This document shows, one piece after another, positions 1-8,622 of a stretch of DNA of 64,000 bases; positions within the stretch are counted from its first letter, which is position 1, and every line of letters begins with the position of its first letter. The translations under genes were made by a program, and so were the position numbers. Source of the DNA: Streptomyces sp. SA15 (GTDB taxonomy: Bacteria > Actinomycetota > Actinomycetes > Streptomycetales > Streptomycetaceae). The stretch spans positions 1 to 64,000 of the forward strand of contig NZ_NTGE01000130.1 of assembly GCF_002291145.1 (NCBI RefSeq), in the 5' to 3' direction. Under the pieces are notes generated by a model, which was given only the letters and a program-made list of their open reading frames with translations, was not told where the DNA came from and ran no database searches.

Positions 1-2
1 CA

Positions 3-812
3 GGTGCGGCGGCCGCGGTGACCGCCGCGGTTGAGGCGGGGCAGGCGGCAGCGCCGGAAATGCCCGCTCCCTCTGCCTCCGCCCCGTCTGCCTCCGCCCC
101 GTCTGCCTCCGCCCCCGCCGCCAAGGCCGACGCCGATGTCCGCGCCGCCCGTACCGTCGCCTCGCCCGGCTGGGCGCCCGCCGACATGGGCGCGCCCGCG
201 ACCTTCGTACTGCTCCGGCACGGAGAGACCCCACTGACCCCGCAGAAGCGGTTCTCCGGCAGTGGCGGCACCGACCCCTCCCTCTCCGACGTCGGCCGGG
301 AGCAGGCCGAGCGGGTCGCCGCGGTGCTGGCCCGGCGCGGCACCGTCCAGCACGTCGTCGCCTCACCCCTCGCCCGGACCCGCGAGACCGCAGGGATCGT
401 CGCCGCCCGTCTCGGCCTCGAGGTCACCCTCGACGACGGCCTGCGCGAGACCGACTTCGGCGCCTGGGAGGGGCTCACCTTCGCCGAGGTGCGCGAACGC
501 TACCCCGACGACCTGACCAAGTGGCTGGCCGACCCGGACGCCCAACCCACCGGCGGCGGCGAGAGCTTCACCGCCACGGCCACCCGCATCGCCGCCACCC
601 GCGACAAACTGACCGCGGCCTACGCGGGCAGCACGGTACTCCTGGTCACCCACGTCACCCCGATCAAGACGTTCGTACGACTCGCTCTCGGCGCCCCGCC
701 GGAGTCCCTGTTCCGCATGGAACTCTCGGCCGCCTCGCTGTCGGCGGTGGCGTACTACGCGGACGGCAACGCCAGCGTCCGCCTCTTCAACGACACGTCC
801 CACCTGCGCTGA
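3..812 (+). CDS. Bifunctional RNase H/acid phosphatase, C-terminal part (cut by window start)
   Basis: The reading frame is open to the window edge, so the true start lies upstream; GTG at 18 is only the first internal start. An Ala/Pro/Ser-rich linker with repeated SAPSA units precedes a histidine phosphatase domain. The RHG motif (LLRHGE, catalytic His about 68 counted from the GTG) and the second catalytic His (VTHV, about residue 211) are both present, with the SPLARTRETA helix between them. In actinobacteria this linker and domain normally follow an RNase HI domain in one protein, which is the basis for the name; the RNase H half cannot be seen here. The 3' end overlaps the convergent eda by 26 nt. 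Confidence 0.85.
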   Translation, partial: GAAAAVTAAVEAGQAAAPEMPAPSASAPSASAPSASAPAAKADADVRAARTVASPGWAPADMGAPATFVLLRHGETPLTPQKRFSGSGGTDPSLSDVGREQAERVAAVLARRGTVQHVVASPLARTRETAGIVAARLGLEVTLDDGLRETDFGAWEGLTFAEVRERYPDDLTKWLADPDAQPTGGGESFTATATRIAATRDKLTAAYAGSTVLLVTHVTPIKTFVRLALGAPPESLFRMELSAASLSAVAYYADGNASVRLFNDTSHLR

Positions 813-1422
813 GCGCCGCCGCCTCCTGGGCCAGCGCCTCGACGCGCCCCCAGTCGCGACCGGCCACCACGTCCTTCGGCAGCATCCAGCTCCCGCCCAC
901 ACAACCGACGTTGGGCAGCGCCAGATACTCCGGCGCGGAGTCCGCTCCGATGCCCCCGGTCGGGCAGAAGCGGGCCTGCGGCAGCGGCCCGGCCAGCGAC
1001 TTCAGATACGCCGTACCACCCGCCGCCTCGGCCGGGAAGAACTTCATCTCCCGCACCCCGCGCTCGAGCAGCGCCACGACCTCCGACGTGGTCGACACCC
1101 CCGGCAGGAACGGCACCCCGGACGCCCGCATTGCCTCCAGCAGTACGTCCGTCCAGCCCGGGCTGACCAGAAAACGCGCCCCCGCCGCCACGACCTCGCT
1201 CACCTGCGCCGGCGTCAGGACCGTGCCCGCACCGACCACCGCCTCCGGCACCTCCGCCGCGATCGCCCGGATCGCGTGCACCGCAACCGGCGTCCGCAAG
1301 GTCACCTCGATCGCGGGCAGCCCGCCCGCGACCAGCGCCTGCGCGAGCGGCACGGCGTCGGTGAGGTCCTCGACGACGACCACGGGGATGACGGGAGCGA
1401 GATCCAGCAGCGATGGGGTCAT
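787..1422 (-). CDS. eda: 2-dehydro-3-deoxy-phosphogluconate aldolase (KDPG/KHG aldolase)
   Basis: A 211-aa protein, the usual length for the class I KDPG aldolase that splits KDPG into pyruvate and glyceraldehyde 3-phosphate. Visible family landmarks are IPVVVVEDL at the N-terminus, the catalytic Glu in AIEVTLRT, the Schiff-base Lys in REMKFFPAE, and the phosphate-binding CPTGGI and GGSWML segments. ATG at 1422 is chosen because it starts directly before the conserved N-terminus; a GTG two codons upstream (1428) is possible. It lies 62 bp downstream of yaaA on the same strand, but the gap holds an AT-rich operator-like region, suggesting its own promoter. Confidence 0.93.
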   Translation of the reverse strand: MTPSLLDLAPVIPVVVVEDLTDAVPLAQALVAGGLPAIEVTLRTPVAVHAIRAIAAEVPEAVVGAGTVLTPAQVSEVVAAGARFLVSPGWTDVLLEAMRASGVPFLPGVSTTSEVVALLERGVREMKFFPAEAAGGTAYLKSLAGPLPQARFCPTGGIGADSAPEYLALPNVGCVGGSWMLPKDVVAGRDWGRVEALAQEAAALSAGGTCR

Positions 1423-1445
1423 GGCCACATCCTGGCGGCCGTCGC

Positions 1446-1479
1446 GCAACATATGCAAAGGGTGTTGCATATTTTGCAA
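1446..1479. promoter_or_regulatory. Probable operator of eda: two TTGCA-type dyads
   Basis: Two related AT-rich dyads lie in the 62-bp gap before eda: GCAACATATGCAA at 1446-1458 and TTGCATATTTTGCAA at 1465-1479, the latter with perfect TTGCA/TGCAA arms. They stand out against very GC-rich flanks. Spacing and position in front of the eda start suggest a transcription-factor site, perhaps an IclR- or GntR-type sugar-acid regulator; the regulator is inferred, not seen. Confidence 0.45.
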
Positions 1480-1484
1480 TGAAG

Positions 1485-2273
1485 CTAGTGGACCTCCGTC
1501 ACCAGCACATCCAGCGCCCACGCCTTCCCCGCCCCCGCCCCCGCAGGAGCCTCCGCCTCCACGACGTACCCGAGATCCCGCAGCGCCTCCACCAGCTCCG
1601 CCGGGCCCTGGGGAGCGGTCCCGGCCGACAGCAGACTGCGCACGATCCTCCCCTTCGTGGCCTTGTTGAAGTGGCTGACCACCTTCCGGGTCGGCGCGTG
1701 CAGCACCCGTACGGTCGCCGTCCGCCCCGCGACCTCGCCCTTCGGCTTCCACGCCGCTGCGTACGCGGAGGACCGCAGGTCCAGCACCAGCCCGCCCCCG
1801 GCCGCCTCGGGCAGCGCCGCGGCCATCGGCGTACGCCAGTGCGCGCCCAGCGCCCCGAGCCCGGGTAGCCTCACTCCCATCGAGCAGCGGTACGACGGGA
1901 TCCGGTCCGTCACCCGGACCGCACCCCACAACCCCGAGAACACGAGCAGGGAGCGCGAAGCCCGCCGTTTCGCGGCCGCGTCGAGAGAGGCCAGGTCGAG
2001 GGCGTCGTACAGCACGCCCGTGTAGATCTCCCCGGCGGGCCGTGTCCCCGCCGTCCGCAGCTCCGCGTTCTTCGCGACCTCGCCCCGCAGTCCCTCGCTC
2101 AGCCCGAGCACCTCGCGCGCCTTGTCCTCGTCGCCCACGCACAGGTCGACCAGCTCGTCGAGCACGGCCTCACGGGCCTCGGTCAGCCCCGGCAGCGACA
2201 GCGACTCCAGTTTCAAGGGGGCGCCACGGCCGGAGGACGCCTTGCCTTCGGAGGGCGGCAGCAGGACAAGCAC
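1485..2273 (-). CDS. yaaA: YaaA family peroxide stress protein (UPF0246/DUF328)
   Basis: A 262-aa protein starting VLVLLPPSEGK, the signature N-terminus of the family. Later landmarks are the FSGLWGAVRVTDRIPSYR segment, LVLDLRSSAYAAAW and the C-terminal SHFNKATKGR motif. E. coli YaaA binds DNA and protects against iron-driven oxidative damage; the same role here is inferred. GTG at 2273 is chosen because AAGGAG lies 8 nt upstream and the frame upstream of it has no family similarity. It is divergent from the RNB ribonuclease, with a 76-bp shared promoter gap. Confidence 0.85.
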   Translation of the reverse strand: MLVLLPPSEGKASSGRGAPLKLESLSLPGLTEAREAVLDELVDLCVGDEDKAREVLGLSEGLRGEVAKNAELRTAGTRPAGEIYTGVLYDALDLASLDAAAKRRASRSLLVFSGLWGAVRVTDRIPSYRCSMGVRLPGLGALGAHWRTPMAAALPEAAGGGLVLDLRSSAYAAAWKPKGEVAGRTATVRVLHAPTRKVVSHFNKATKGRIVRSLLSAGTAPQGPAELVEALRDLGYVVEAEAPAGAGAGKAWALDVLVTEVH

Positions 2274-2349
2274 GGGGGGATCTCCTTCGGTTGAGCTCTG
2301 CGACAGCGTACGGCGTGCCACCTGGCAGCCCTCGCCCTACGCTCGCTAC

Positions 2350-3783
2350 ATGCCCCGCCGCCCCATCCGCGTGACCGGCGACCCCGAAGCCCCCCTCCGG
2401 GCCGCCCTCACCGCGCTGCGTACCGAACTCGGCGTGTCCGGCGACTTCCCGGCCGAGGTGCTCGCCGAGGCCGAGCGGGCCGCGCGGGCGCCCGTGCTGC
2501 CGGAGTACGACGCCACCGACATCCCCTTCTTCACCATCGACCCGCCGGCCTCCACCGACCTGGACCAGGCGATGCACCTGTCCCGGCAGGGCACCGGCTA
2601 TCGCGTCCGGTACGCCATCGCCGACGTCGCCGCCTTCGTCGTACCCGGCACCGCCCTCGACGCGGAGACCCACCGCCGGGTGACCACCCTCTACTTCCCC
2701 GACGACAAGGTCCCGCTGCACCCCGCGCCGCTGAGCGAGGGCGCCGCCAGTCTGCTCCCGGACCAGGTCCGCCCGGCCGCCCTGTGGACGATCGACCTCG
2801 ACGCGGAGGGCCGTACGCTCGCCGTCGACATCCGCCGCGCGCTCGTCCGCAGCCGGGCCAAGCTGGACTACGAGACCGTAGAGAAGCAGATCGACGGCGG
2901 AACCGCCGAAGAACCGGTGGCCCTGCTCGCGGAGATCGGGCAGCTGCGGGAGCGGCTGGAGGTCGATCGGGGCGGGATCTCCCTGAGCGTGCCCGAGCAG
3001 GAGATCGTCGAGCACGATCACACGTACGAGCTGAGGTACCGCGCCCCGCACCCCGCCGACGGCTGGAACGCCCAGATCTCGCTGCTCACCGGCATGGCCG
3101 CGGCGGACCTGATGATCGCGTACGGGACAGGAGTGCTCCGCACCCTCCCGGCCGCCCCCGACGGCGCCGTCGGCCGCCTGCGCCGTAGCGCGCACGCCCT
3201 GCACATCGACTGGCCGCACCACGTCTCGTACGCCGAGCTCGTCCGCTCCCTCGACCCGCACCGACCGCACCACGCGGCCTTCCTCCAGGAGTGCACCATG
3301 CTCCTGCGCGGCGCCGGCTACACCGTCTTCCGGGACGGGGCACTCCCGGAGATCACCACGCACTCCGCCGTCGCCGCCCCGTACACCCACTGCACGGCCC
3401 CGTTGCGCCGCCTCGTCGACCGGTACGTCGCCGAGATCTGCCTCGCGGTTGCCGCCGGGCAGGCCGTGCCCGACTGGGTGCTCGCCGCGCTCGACGCGCT
3501 GCCCGCCCGGATGGCCGAGGGCACCCGGCGCGCGGGCACGGTGGAGCGCGAGTGCGTCGACATCGTGGAGGCGGCGCTGCTCAAGGACCGGGTGGGGGAG
3601 GTGTTCGACGGTTGCGTGGTGGACGTGGAGGAACGCCGACCCACCGTCGGAACGGTCCTGGTGGAGTCCCCCGCGGTCATCGGCCGCATCGACGGCGACC
3701 ACCTGCCGCTCGGCGAACGCCTGCGGGTACGGCTCACGCAGGCCGATCCGGGAGCGGCGAAAGTGCGCTTCGCGCCTGCGTGA
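2350..3783 (+). CDS. RNB-domain ribonuclease (RNase II/R family)
   Basis: A 477-aa exoribonuclease of the RNB family. The metal-binding core is seen in FFTIDPPASTDLDQAMHL (about residues 60-77), where the DxxxxxDxD acidic cluster sits. The THSAVAAPYTHCTAPLRR segment (about 340) is the usual C-terminal catalytic motif. The protein is short compared with RNase R, with no clear cold-shock domain at either end, as is common for the single-domain actinobacterial form. ATG at 2350 starts just before the first conserved helix; the frame extends upstream to 2122, but that part is antisense to yaaA. Confidence 0.9.
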   Translation: MPRRPIRVTGDPEAPLRAALTALRTELGVSGDFPAEVLAEAERAARAPVLPEYDATDIPFFTIDPPASTDLDQAMHLSRQGTGYRVRYAIADVAAFVVPGTALDAETHRRVTTLYFPDDKVPLHPAPLSEGAASLLPDQVRPAALWTIDLDAEGRTLAVDIRRALVRSRAKLDYETVEKQIDGGTAEEPVALLAEIGQLRERLEVDRGGISLSVPEQEIVEHDHTYELRYRAPHPADGWNAQISLLTGMAAADLMIAYGTGVLRTLPAAPDGAVGRLRRSAHALHIDWPHHVSYAELVRSLDPHRPHHAAFLQECTMLLRGAGYTVFRDGALPEITTHSAVAAPYTHCTAPLRRLVDRYVAEICLAVAAGQAVPDWVLAALDALPARMAEGTRRAGTVERECVDIVEAALLKDRVGEVFDGCVVDVEERRPTVGTVLVESPAVIGRIDGDHLPLGERLRVRLTQADPGAAKVRFAPA

Positions 3784-3791
3784 TCGCGCGA

Positions 3792-3971
3792 ATGGGGGTC
3801 CTCGGCGAGACCGAGCCCCAACTGGGTCAGCCGCCGGATCCGGGCGAGCACGACGGCGTGAGCGACCCGGAGAACGACGACTACCGTCGACTCTGCACCG
3901 TCGCCTTCGGTAAACCGCTCACCCTCCCCGAGCCGTTCGCCTTCGACCTGGACACCACGGACCTCCTCTGA
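3792..3971 (+). pseudogene. Uma2-like C-terminal remnant
   Basis: A 59-codon frame whose last 30 residues (KPLTLPEPFAFDLDTTDLL) match the usual C-terminus of Streptomyces Uma2-family (DUF820) PD-(D/E)XK-like proteins. The catalytic region is missing, so this looks like the tail of a deleted gene or a very short hypothetical protein. It begins 8 nt after the ribonuclease stop. Starts at ATG 3792 or GTG 3858 are both possible. The assignment rests only on the C-terminal motif. Confidence 0.4.
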
Positions 3972-3996
3972 TCCCCTGTGGGCGAGGAGGTATGAC

Positions 3997-4836
3997 GTGA
4001 GCACACAGGAACGCACCCGAGAACAGGCCCGCTGGACCAGGGCACGCCTCGGCCGCGGCGGCGCGCCCCTCGACCTGCTGACCGCCCGCTTCGACCAGCA
4101 CGTCTACGCCTCGCACACGCACGAGGAGTTCAGCATCGGCATCTGCGTCGCAGGCTCCGAGGTCATCGACTACCGGGGCGACCACCTCCGGCCCGGCCCG
4201 GGCTCCATCGTCGTACTGGCACCCGGCGAGATGCACACCGGCCGCCCCGCCGGGTCCGACGGCTACGCCTACCGCGCCCTGTACCCCGACCCCTCCCTGC
4301 TCACCGACGGCACCCTCGGCGGCCCCCCGTACTTCCGCGAGCCGCTCCTCGACGACTCCGAACTCGCCACCGCCCTCAGCCGCGCCCACACCGAACTCAG
4401 CGCCTGCCCCGACCCGTTGGAGACGGAGTCACGCCTTCCGTGGCTGCTCACGGCGCTGGCCCGTCGCCACTCCACCGCCCGCGCGGTGAGCGATACCGTG
4501 CCCGGTGCCGCTCACATAGCCCACGCCGTACGGGACCGGCTCGCCGACGACCTCCTGGCACCCCCGTCCCTCGCCGATCTCGCCGCCGACCTGGGACTGT
4601 CCCGCTACCAACTCCTGCGTGCCTTCCGTACGACGATGGGGATACCGCCGTACGCCTGGCTGGCGCAGTACCGGGTGAACCGGGCCCGCGGACTGCTGGA
4701 GTCCGGACTGAGGCCGGCCGAGGTCGCGGGGCTGGTGGGCTTCGCCGACCAGGCGCACCTCACCCGCTGGTTCCGGCGGGTGCTGGGGGTGACGCCGGCG
4801 GTGTACCGCAACAGCGTTCAAGACGGGCGCCGCTGA
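3997..4836 (+). CDS. AraC family transcriptional regulator
   Basis: A 279-aa regulator. The N-terminal cupin-like AraC_binding domain (about 20-150) carries HTHEEFSIGI and the GSIVVLAPGEMH strand. The C-terminal double HTH (about 185-272) includes LADLAADLGLSRYQLLRAFR and PAEVAGLVGFADQAHLTRWFRR. GTG at 3997 is set by GAGGAGG at 3984-3990. It ends 18 nt before a same-strand EamA exporter, a common pairing in which the regulator controls the transporter; the effector is unknown. Confidence 0.9.
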   Translation: MSTQERTREQARWTRARLGRGGAPLDLLTARFDQHVYASHTHEEFSIGICVAGSEVIDYRGDHLRPGPGSIVVLAPGEMHTGRPAGSDGYAYRALYPDPSLLTDGTLGGPPYFREPLLDDSELATALSRAHTELSACPDPLETESRLPWLLTALARRHSTARAVSDTVPGAAHIAHAVRDRLADDLLAPPSLADLAADLGLSRYQLLRAFRTTMGIPPYAWLAQYRVNRARGLLESGLRPAEVAGLVGFADQAHLTRWFRRVLGVTPAVYRNSVQDGRR

Positions 4837-4854
4837 TCTGGTGAGCATGGCCGC

Positions 4855-5787
4855 ATGACTGCACGCGGCTGGTTCCTGTTCTCCCTGATGGGAGTGGTCT
4901 GGGGCATCCCCTACCTGCTGATCAAGGTGGCGGTGGACGCCCCGCTGTCCCCGTCCATGGTGGTGTTCACGCGCTGCGCGCTGGGCGCCGTACTGCTGAT
5001 GCCCTTCGCGATACGGCAGGGCGGCCTGCCCCGCACAGTACGGACGCACTGGCGGCCGATGCTCGCCTTCGCGTGCATCGAGATCATCGGCCCCTGGTGG
5101 ACCCTGACCGACGCCGAACGCCACCTGTCCAGCTCCACGGCGGGCCTGCTGATCGCCGGCGTCCCGATCGTTGGAGTGGCCCTGGCCCGCTTCTTCGGTG
5201 ACACGGAGCGCTTGGGGATACGCCGGATGACCGGCCTGGGCCTGGGCCTGGCCGGCGTCGGAGTCCTCACGGTCCCGCACCTGACCGGCGGGGACGCCCG
5301 CTCCCTCGCCGAGGTCCTGGTGACGGTCCTCGGCTACGCGACGGCCCCGCTGATCGCGGCGCGTTACCTGAAGGACGTCCCGACCCTCCAGCTCATCGCC
5401 CCCTGCCTGGCCCTCTCGGCCCTGGTCTACGCCCCCGCGGCGGCGGTGACCCGGCCCGCCGAGCTGCCCTCCACCGAGGTCCTGGCCGCGCTGGCAGCTC
5501 TGGGTGCGGTCTGCACCGCGGTCGCCTTCGTGGCCTTCCTGGAACTGATCAAGGAGGTGGGCCCTACCAGGGCGACGGTCTTCACGTACGTCAATCCGGC
5601 AGTCGCGGTGGCAGCGGGCGCGATCTTCCTGGACGAGCCGCTGACGGCGGGCATCGTGGCGGCGTTCACGCTGATCCTGGTGGGGTCGGTGCTGGCGACG
5701 GCGGCAGGACCGAAGAGGGGCCCGGGCCCGGTAACATGGTCGACACGGCAGACGAGCCGGGCGGACGGCCGCGTGGAGTGCCCCTAG
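4855..5787 (+). CDS. EamA/DMT family transporter
   Basis: A 310-aa membrane protein with about ten hydrophobic segments arranged as two EamA repeats: MGVVWGIPYLLIK at the N-terminus and VFTYVNPAVAVAAGAIFLDEPL in the second half, both typical of drug/metabolite exporters. Substrate unknown; probably co-transcribed with the AraC regulator. The last 14 codons lie inside rnpB (which starts about 5746), so the basic tail after residue 295 is encoded by RNase P RNA sequence. An earlier natural stop may have been lost, or the overlap is genuine. Confidence 0.88.
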   Translation: MTARGWFLFSLMGVVWGIPYLLIKVAVDAPLSPSMVVFTRCALGAVLLMPFAIRQGGLPRTVRTHWRPMLAFACIEIIGPWWTLTDAERHLSSSTAGLLIAGVPIVGVALARFFGDTERLGIRRMTGLGLGLAGVGVLTVPHLTGGDARSLAEVLVTVLGYATAPLIAARYLKDVPTLQLIAPCLALSALVYAPAAAVTRPAELPSTEVLAALAALGAVCTAVAFVAFLELIKEVGPTRATVFTYVNPAVAVAAGAIFLDEPLTAGIVAAFTLILVGSVLATAAGPKRGPGPVTWSTRQTSRADGRVECP

Positions 5788-6163
5788 TGGGACGCTTCCC
5801 GAGGAACGTCCGGACTCCACAGGGCAGGGTGGTGGCTAACGGCCACCCGGGGTGACCCGCGGGACAGTGCCACAGAAAGCAGACCGCCGGGGACCTCGGT
5901 CCTCGGTAAGGGTGAAACGGTGGTGTAAGAGACCACCAGTGCCCAGGGTGACCTGGGCAGCTCGGTAAACCCCACCCGGAGCAAGGTCAAAAGGAGCGCG
6001 CTAACACGTGCTCTGCGCGGACGTTCGAGGGCTGCCCGCCCGAGTCCGCGGGTAGACCGCACGAGGCCGGCGGCAACGCCGGTCCTAGATGGATGGCCGT
6101 CTCCCCGGCCGCCGCGAGGCGACCGGGTGACAAAATCCGGCGTACAGCCCGACTCGTCTGCCG
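5746..6163 (+). ncRNA. rnpB: RNase P RNA, bacterial type A
   Basis: The catalytic RNA that matures tRNA 5' ends. Conserved type A elements read in order: GAGGAACGTCCGGACTCC (about 5802), ACAGAAAGCAGACCGCC (about 5872), the GGTAAGGGTGAAACGG loop (about 5905), AGATGGATGGCCGTC (about 6087) and ACAAAATCCGGCGTACAG near the 3' end. Helix P1 is visible as CGGCAGACGAG at 5746-5756 pairing with CTCGTCTGCCG at 6153-6163; these pairs set the ends. The last 27 nt to 6162 are duplicated at 43828-43854, so this gene is the integration site of the element that follows. The RNA remains complete after integration. Confidence 0.96.
6136..6162 (+). repeat. attL core: 3' end of rnpB, 27-bp direct repeat
   Basis: This 27-bp sequence (it contains GGCGTACAGCCCGACTCGTC) is repeated exactly and in the same orientation at 43828-43854. 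Integrating elements often use the 3' end of a structural RNA gene and restore it on insertion, which fits the intact P1 helix here. The integrase gene starts within 1.6 kb, as expected. Confidence 0.9.
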
Positions 6164-6167
6164 CTGA

Positions 6168-6209
6168 GGGCCCCTGACCAGTGAAAGTGCTGGTAGGGGG
6201 CCCTTTTTT
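6168..6209 (+). terminator. Rho-independent terminator after rnpB
   Basis: The stem GGGCCCCTGACCAG (6168-6181) pairs with CTGGTAGGGGGCCC (6190-6203), followed by six T residues (6204-6209). It lies on the element side of attL, so it is probably carried by the element and replaces whatever terminator lay downstream of rnpB before integration. Confidence 0.88.
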
Positions 6210-6275
6210 GTCGAATCGGGGGCTTGGTCAGACCCCGTTCCACACCGGTTCAAACGGGGTCGCACGGCTACGTAC

Positions 6276-6293
6276 GTAGCCATGAAAGTAGCC
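6276..6293 (+). promoter_or_regulatory. Candidate integrase arm-type site, left
   Basis: GTAGCCATGAAAGTAGCC is two GTAGCC boxes 12 bp apart, about 115 bp inside attL. A copy with one difference (GTAGCCATCAAAGTAGCC) lies at 43756-43773, about 55 bp inside attR. Paired repeats flanking both core sites are what arm-type integrase sites look like; binding is inferred. Confidence 0.5.
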
Positions 6294-6451
6294 ATGGGTC
6301 CCGAGGGTGAAGATTGGCAGCGGCGGGTTATGACCTGCGGCAAGAGGCCTCTGCCCTGCGTGATCCGGATGGCCCGGCTGCGAAGCCTGGCCAGGGCACG
6401 AGGTCTCGTGAGCTTGTACCTCTTCGACAATCCGGCTTCGTGGGAAGCAGT

Positions 6452-6485
6452 GCTGGCCTGCAGATCGCATGATCAGCAGGCCAGC
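6452..6485 (-). terminator. Hairpin downstream of the integrase gene
   Basis: A perfect 10-bp inverted repeat, GCTGGCCTGC (6452-6461) and GCAGGCCAGC (6476-6485), 18 bp past the integrase stop on the minus strand. There is no T-run, so it may be a factor-dependent or weak terminator. Confidence 0.45.
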
Positions 6486-6502
6486 GCCCTATTTCCAGTT
6501 CG

Positions 6503-7743
6503 TCACGCCGCGTCCCGTACGAGGGCCAGCCTCGGCCGTGCTGTCAGGCCGGCGGCTATCGCGCCGTGGGTATCAGCATGATCCCTTAGAAGGTGGCTGT
6601 ACGTGCGGCGCAGCTCCTCTACGGAGTCGCCCACCCATGCGGCCACGGTGTGCTCAGGGATTCCGTTCTGCAGGCACGTTGAGATGAAGGTGTGCCGGAG
6701 GTCGTGGAAGGTCGGAAGGTTTCCCTTCTCGTCCTTGATGCCCAGCTTCAGAAGCGTGGGCTTCCACGCGTCGTCGTTGAAGTGGTTCCGGCAGACGAGG
6801 TTCTTGCGTCGCGACCAGAAGAGCGCCCGTACCGAGCCACGCTCACAGTCGGCGATCGTCTTCTTGTGCTCCCACAGGACGTTCTCTGCGGGCTGCGGCG
6901 GGTGCCGCTCCATGTGCTCGGCCAAGGCGTCCTGGAGGTATGGAGGGATCGGCACGTCCTTCGTGCTGAGTCGCGGGCTCGTCTTGAGTCGGTCCACGAT
7001 GGTGGGTCTGTACTTCGTTTCCTTGGTCCTGAGTACCTGGCGACGAACGGTGAGCAGCTTGCTCTCCGTGTCGATGACGTCCTCGCATACGGCGAGTGCT
7101 TCCGCTTGCCGGACGCCGCAGGCGAAGCCGAGCATGGGGATGAGGCGGTACTGCTCGGGGAACGCGTCGTAGATCGCCCAGCACTCATCCGTGCTGAAGA
7201 CGTACGAGGTGGACTCTTCGACGTAGGGCCCATCGACCTCATAGGTGGGATTCGAAGCGATCTTCCCGTTCTGGAGGGCGTCCTTGAGGATCATCTTGAA
7301 GACTCGCCAATGGCCATCCGCCGTGGAGTTGGCGAGGCTCTTGTTGGCTTCCATCTCCTGAACCCAGGCTTCGACCTGGGCCTTCTGGATGGTCCGAAGG
7401 CGCTTGCTGCCCCAGCAGGGATTGAGGTGCACGCGGACGATCGACTCGTAGGACTGGACGCTGACCTCCTTCGCCCGGCGTCTACCGAGCCAGTCGGTTG
7501 CCCACTGGCGGAACGTGAGGTTTGTTTCGACGGGTTCCGGGCCACGCCTGGGGCCATTCCGTCGAGAATGGCCTGAGCCTGGGCTTGAGTGAGGCCAACT
7601 GACTCAGGAATCGTCGCTCGTGTGCGCTTGCCTTCGTCGTTCGTACGGTTGTAGGACCAGCTATGGGCACATCCGCCCACCTTCTTGGGCCTGTTCTGGT
7701 CGGAGCAATCGCACCGCTTGTACACAGTGGGCTTGCGTGCCAC
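6503..7743 (-). pseudogene. int: Tyrosine recombinase (integrase), broken by one frameshift
   Basis: The N-terminus from ATG 7743 (MARKPTVYKRCDCSDQ) is the zinc-ribbon-like start common to actinobacterial phage integrases. The frame must change near 7520-7560: the first frame runs into nonsense, while the other gives LTFRQWATDWLGRR and continues through the core-binding and catalytic domains to 6503. Catalytic residues are present: Arg in CGVRQAEAL, HxxR in HDLRHTF, and Tyr in RRTYSHLL. Joined, the protein would be about 412 aa, normal for the family. The break is either a real inactivating indel or an assembly error; if real, the element cannot excise without help. Location next to attL supports its role at rnpB. 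Confidence 0.88.
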
Positions 7744-7909
7744 AGGACGCCTCTCACGATCTTGGTCGGTTCTCAGGTGACTCCCTGGCCAGGGGAGTCG
7801 GACTGTACGCAGGCGTAGCCATGGACGGTCAAGCCATCGAGCGGGAGGCGGAGCGTTCGGTTGTGCCCCTTCTATTCACGGCAATAACGCCCGCGTCGGC
7901 GCTGGAAAT

Positions 7910-8095
7910 TCACTCCGTACGGGCGTCGAGCCATGCCTCGAAATCGCGCTCACGAACGCGGAGGATGCGATCGCTGATGCGCACGACGGGGATATCCCAA
8001 CTCCTGTAGTTGTCGAGCACGGTGCGCTTTGTGAGTTCCATCCGCTCGGCAATCGTCTCGAAGCTCAGCAATACGTTGGAACCACCGCGAGCCAT
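7910..8095 (-). CDS. xis: Excisionase-like small HTH protein
   Basis: A 61-aa protein with a winged-helix/MerR-like fold signature: SFETIAERMELTKRTVLDNYR as HTH and RILRVRERDFEAWLDAR as the terminal helix, the layout of AlpA/Xis-type DNA-binding proteins. It sits upstream of the integrase on the same strand, the usual place for a recombination directionality factor. That function is inferred from size, fold and position. Confidence 0.7.
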   Translation of the reverse strand: MARGGSNVLLSFETIAERMELTKRTVLDNYRSWDIPVVRISDRILRVRERDFEAWLDARTE

Positions 8096-8622
8096 AGTCG
8101 TCCTCGTCCACTCGTAGGTGTCCCCCGGCGGACCGTTCCGGCCGGATGGAGCCGGTTCCGTTCAGGCCGGCACCGGTAAGTACGTCGATCAGCGGAATCT
8201 GTTACACCCTTGGGGAACCCAACGCGCCGACCGCACGGTGAGGCCGCTCCGGGGTAGTGGCGTCAGCGTTGGATGGCGTCGGTCGGGCCGGCGGCTGAGA
8301 CTCCAGCGGCCGCAGCGATGGAGATCCACTCCTCGAGCATCAGGGTGCGCTCGATGGCGCCCATGCGCGGGGGCCTTGGCGCTCGTCTTCTCGCTTCGGG
8401 TCTTGCGGCGCCGGATCTCTCGCGGCTTGCGGCCGCACCACATAACACGGCGGGTGTCACCACGTATCGGCAACCCGTTCGACGAATCCGGCGAAGGGCC
8501 GGTTATCCTTCCTCAACGTCGTATCGGAACGTGATCGTCCGTCGGTGGGGAGACCGCGGTGACGGGATCGAGGCGGCGCTGTAGTTGATCATCGCAGCAC
8601 CGGCTTGGGGGGATATCACGCC
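8096..8622. other. Non-coding stretch between xis and the sigma operon
   Basis: About 530 bp between divergent genes. No convincing ORF was found; frames on both strands are short and have shadow-like composition. A weak 33-codon minus frame starting ATG at about 8364 (MGAIERTLMLEEWISIA) was noted but not called. The divergent promoters of the recombination genes and the sigma operon should lie here. Confidence 0.5.

Noticed and set aside
5700..6300. A tRNA gene as integration target
   Set aside because: No cloverleaf could be drawn near the integrase; the duplicated core lies in rnpB instead.
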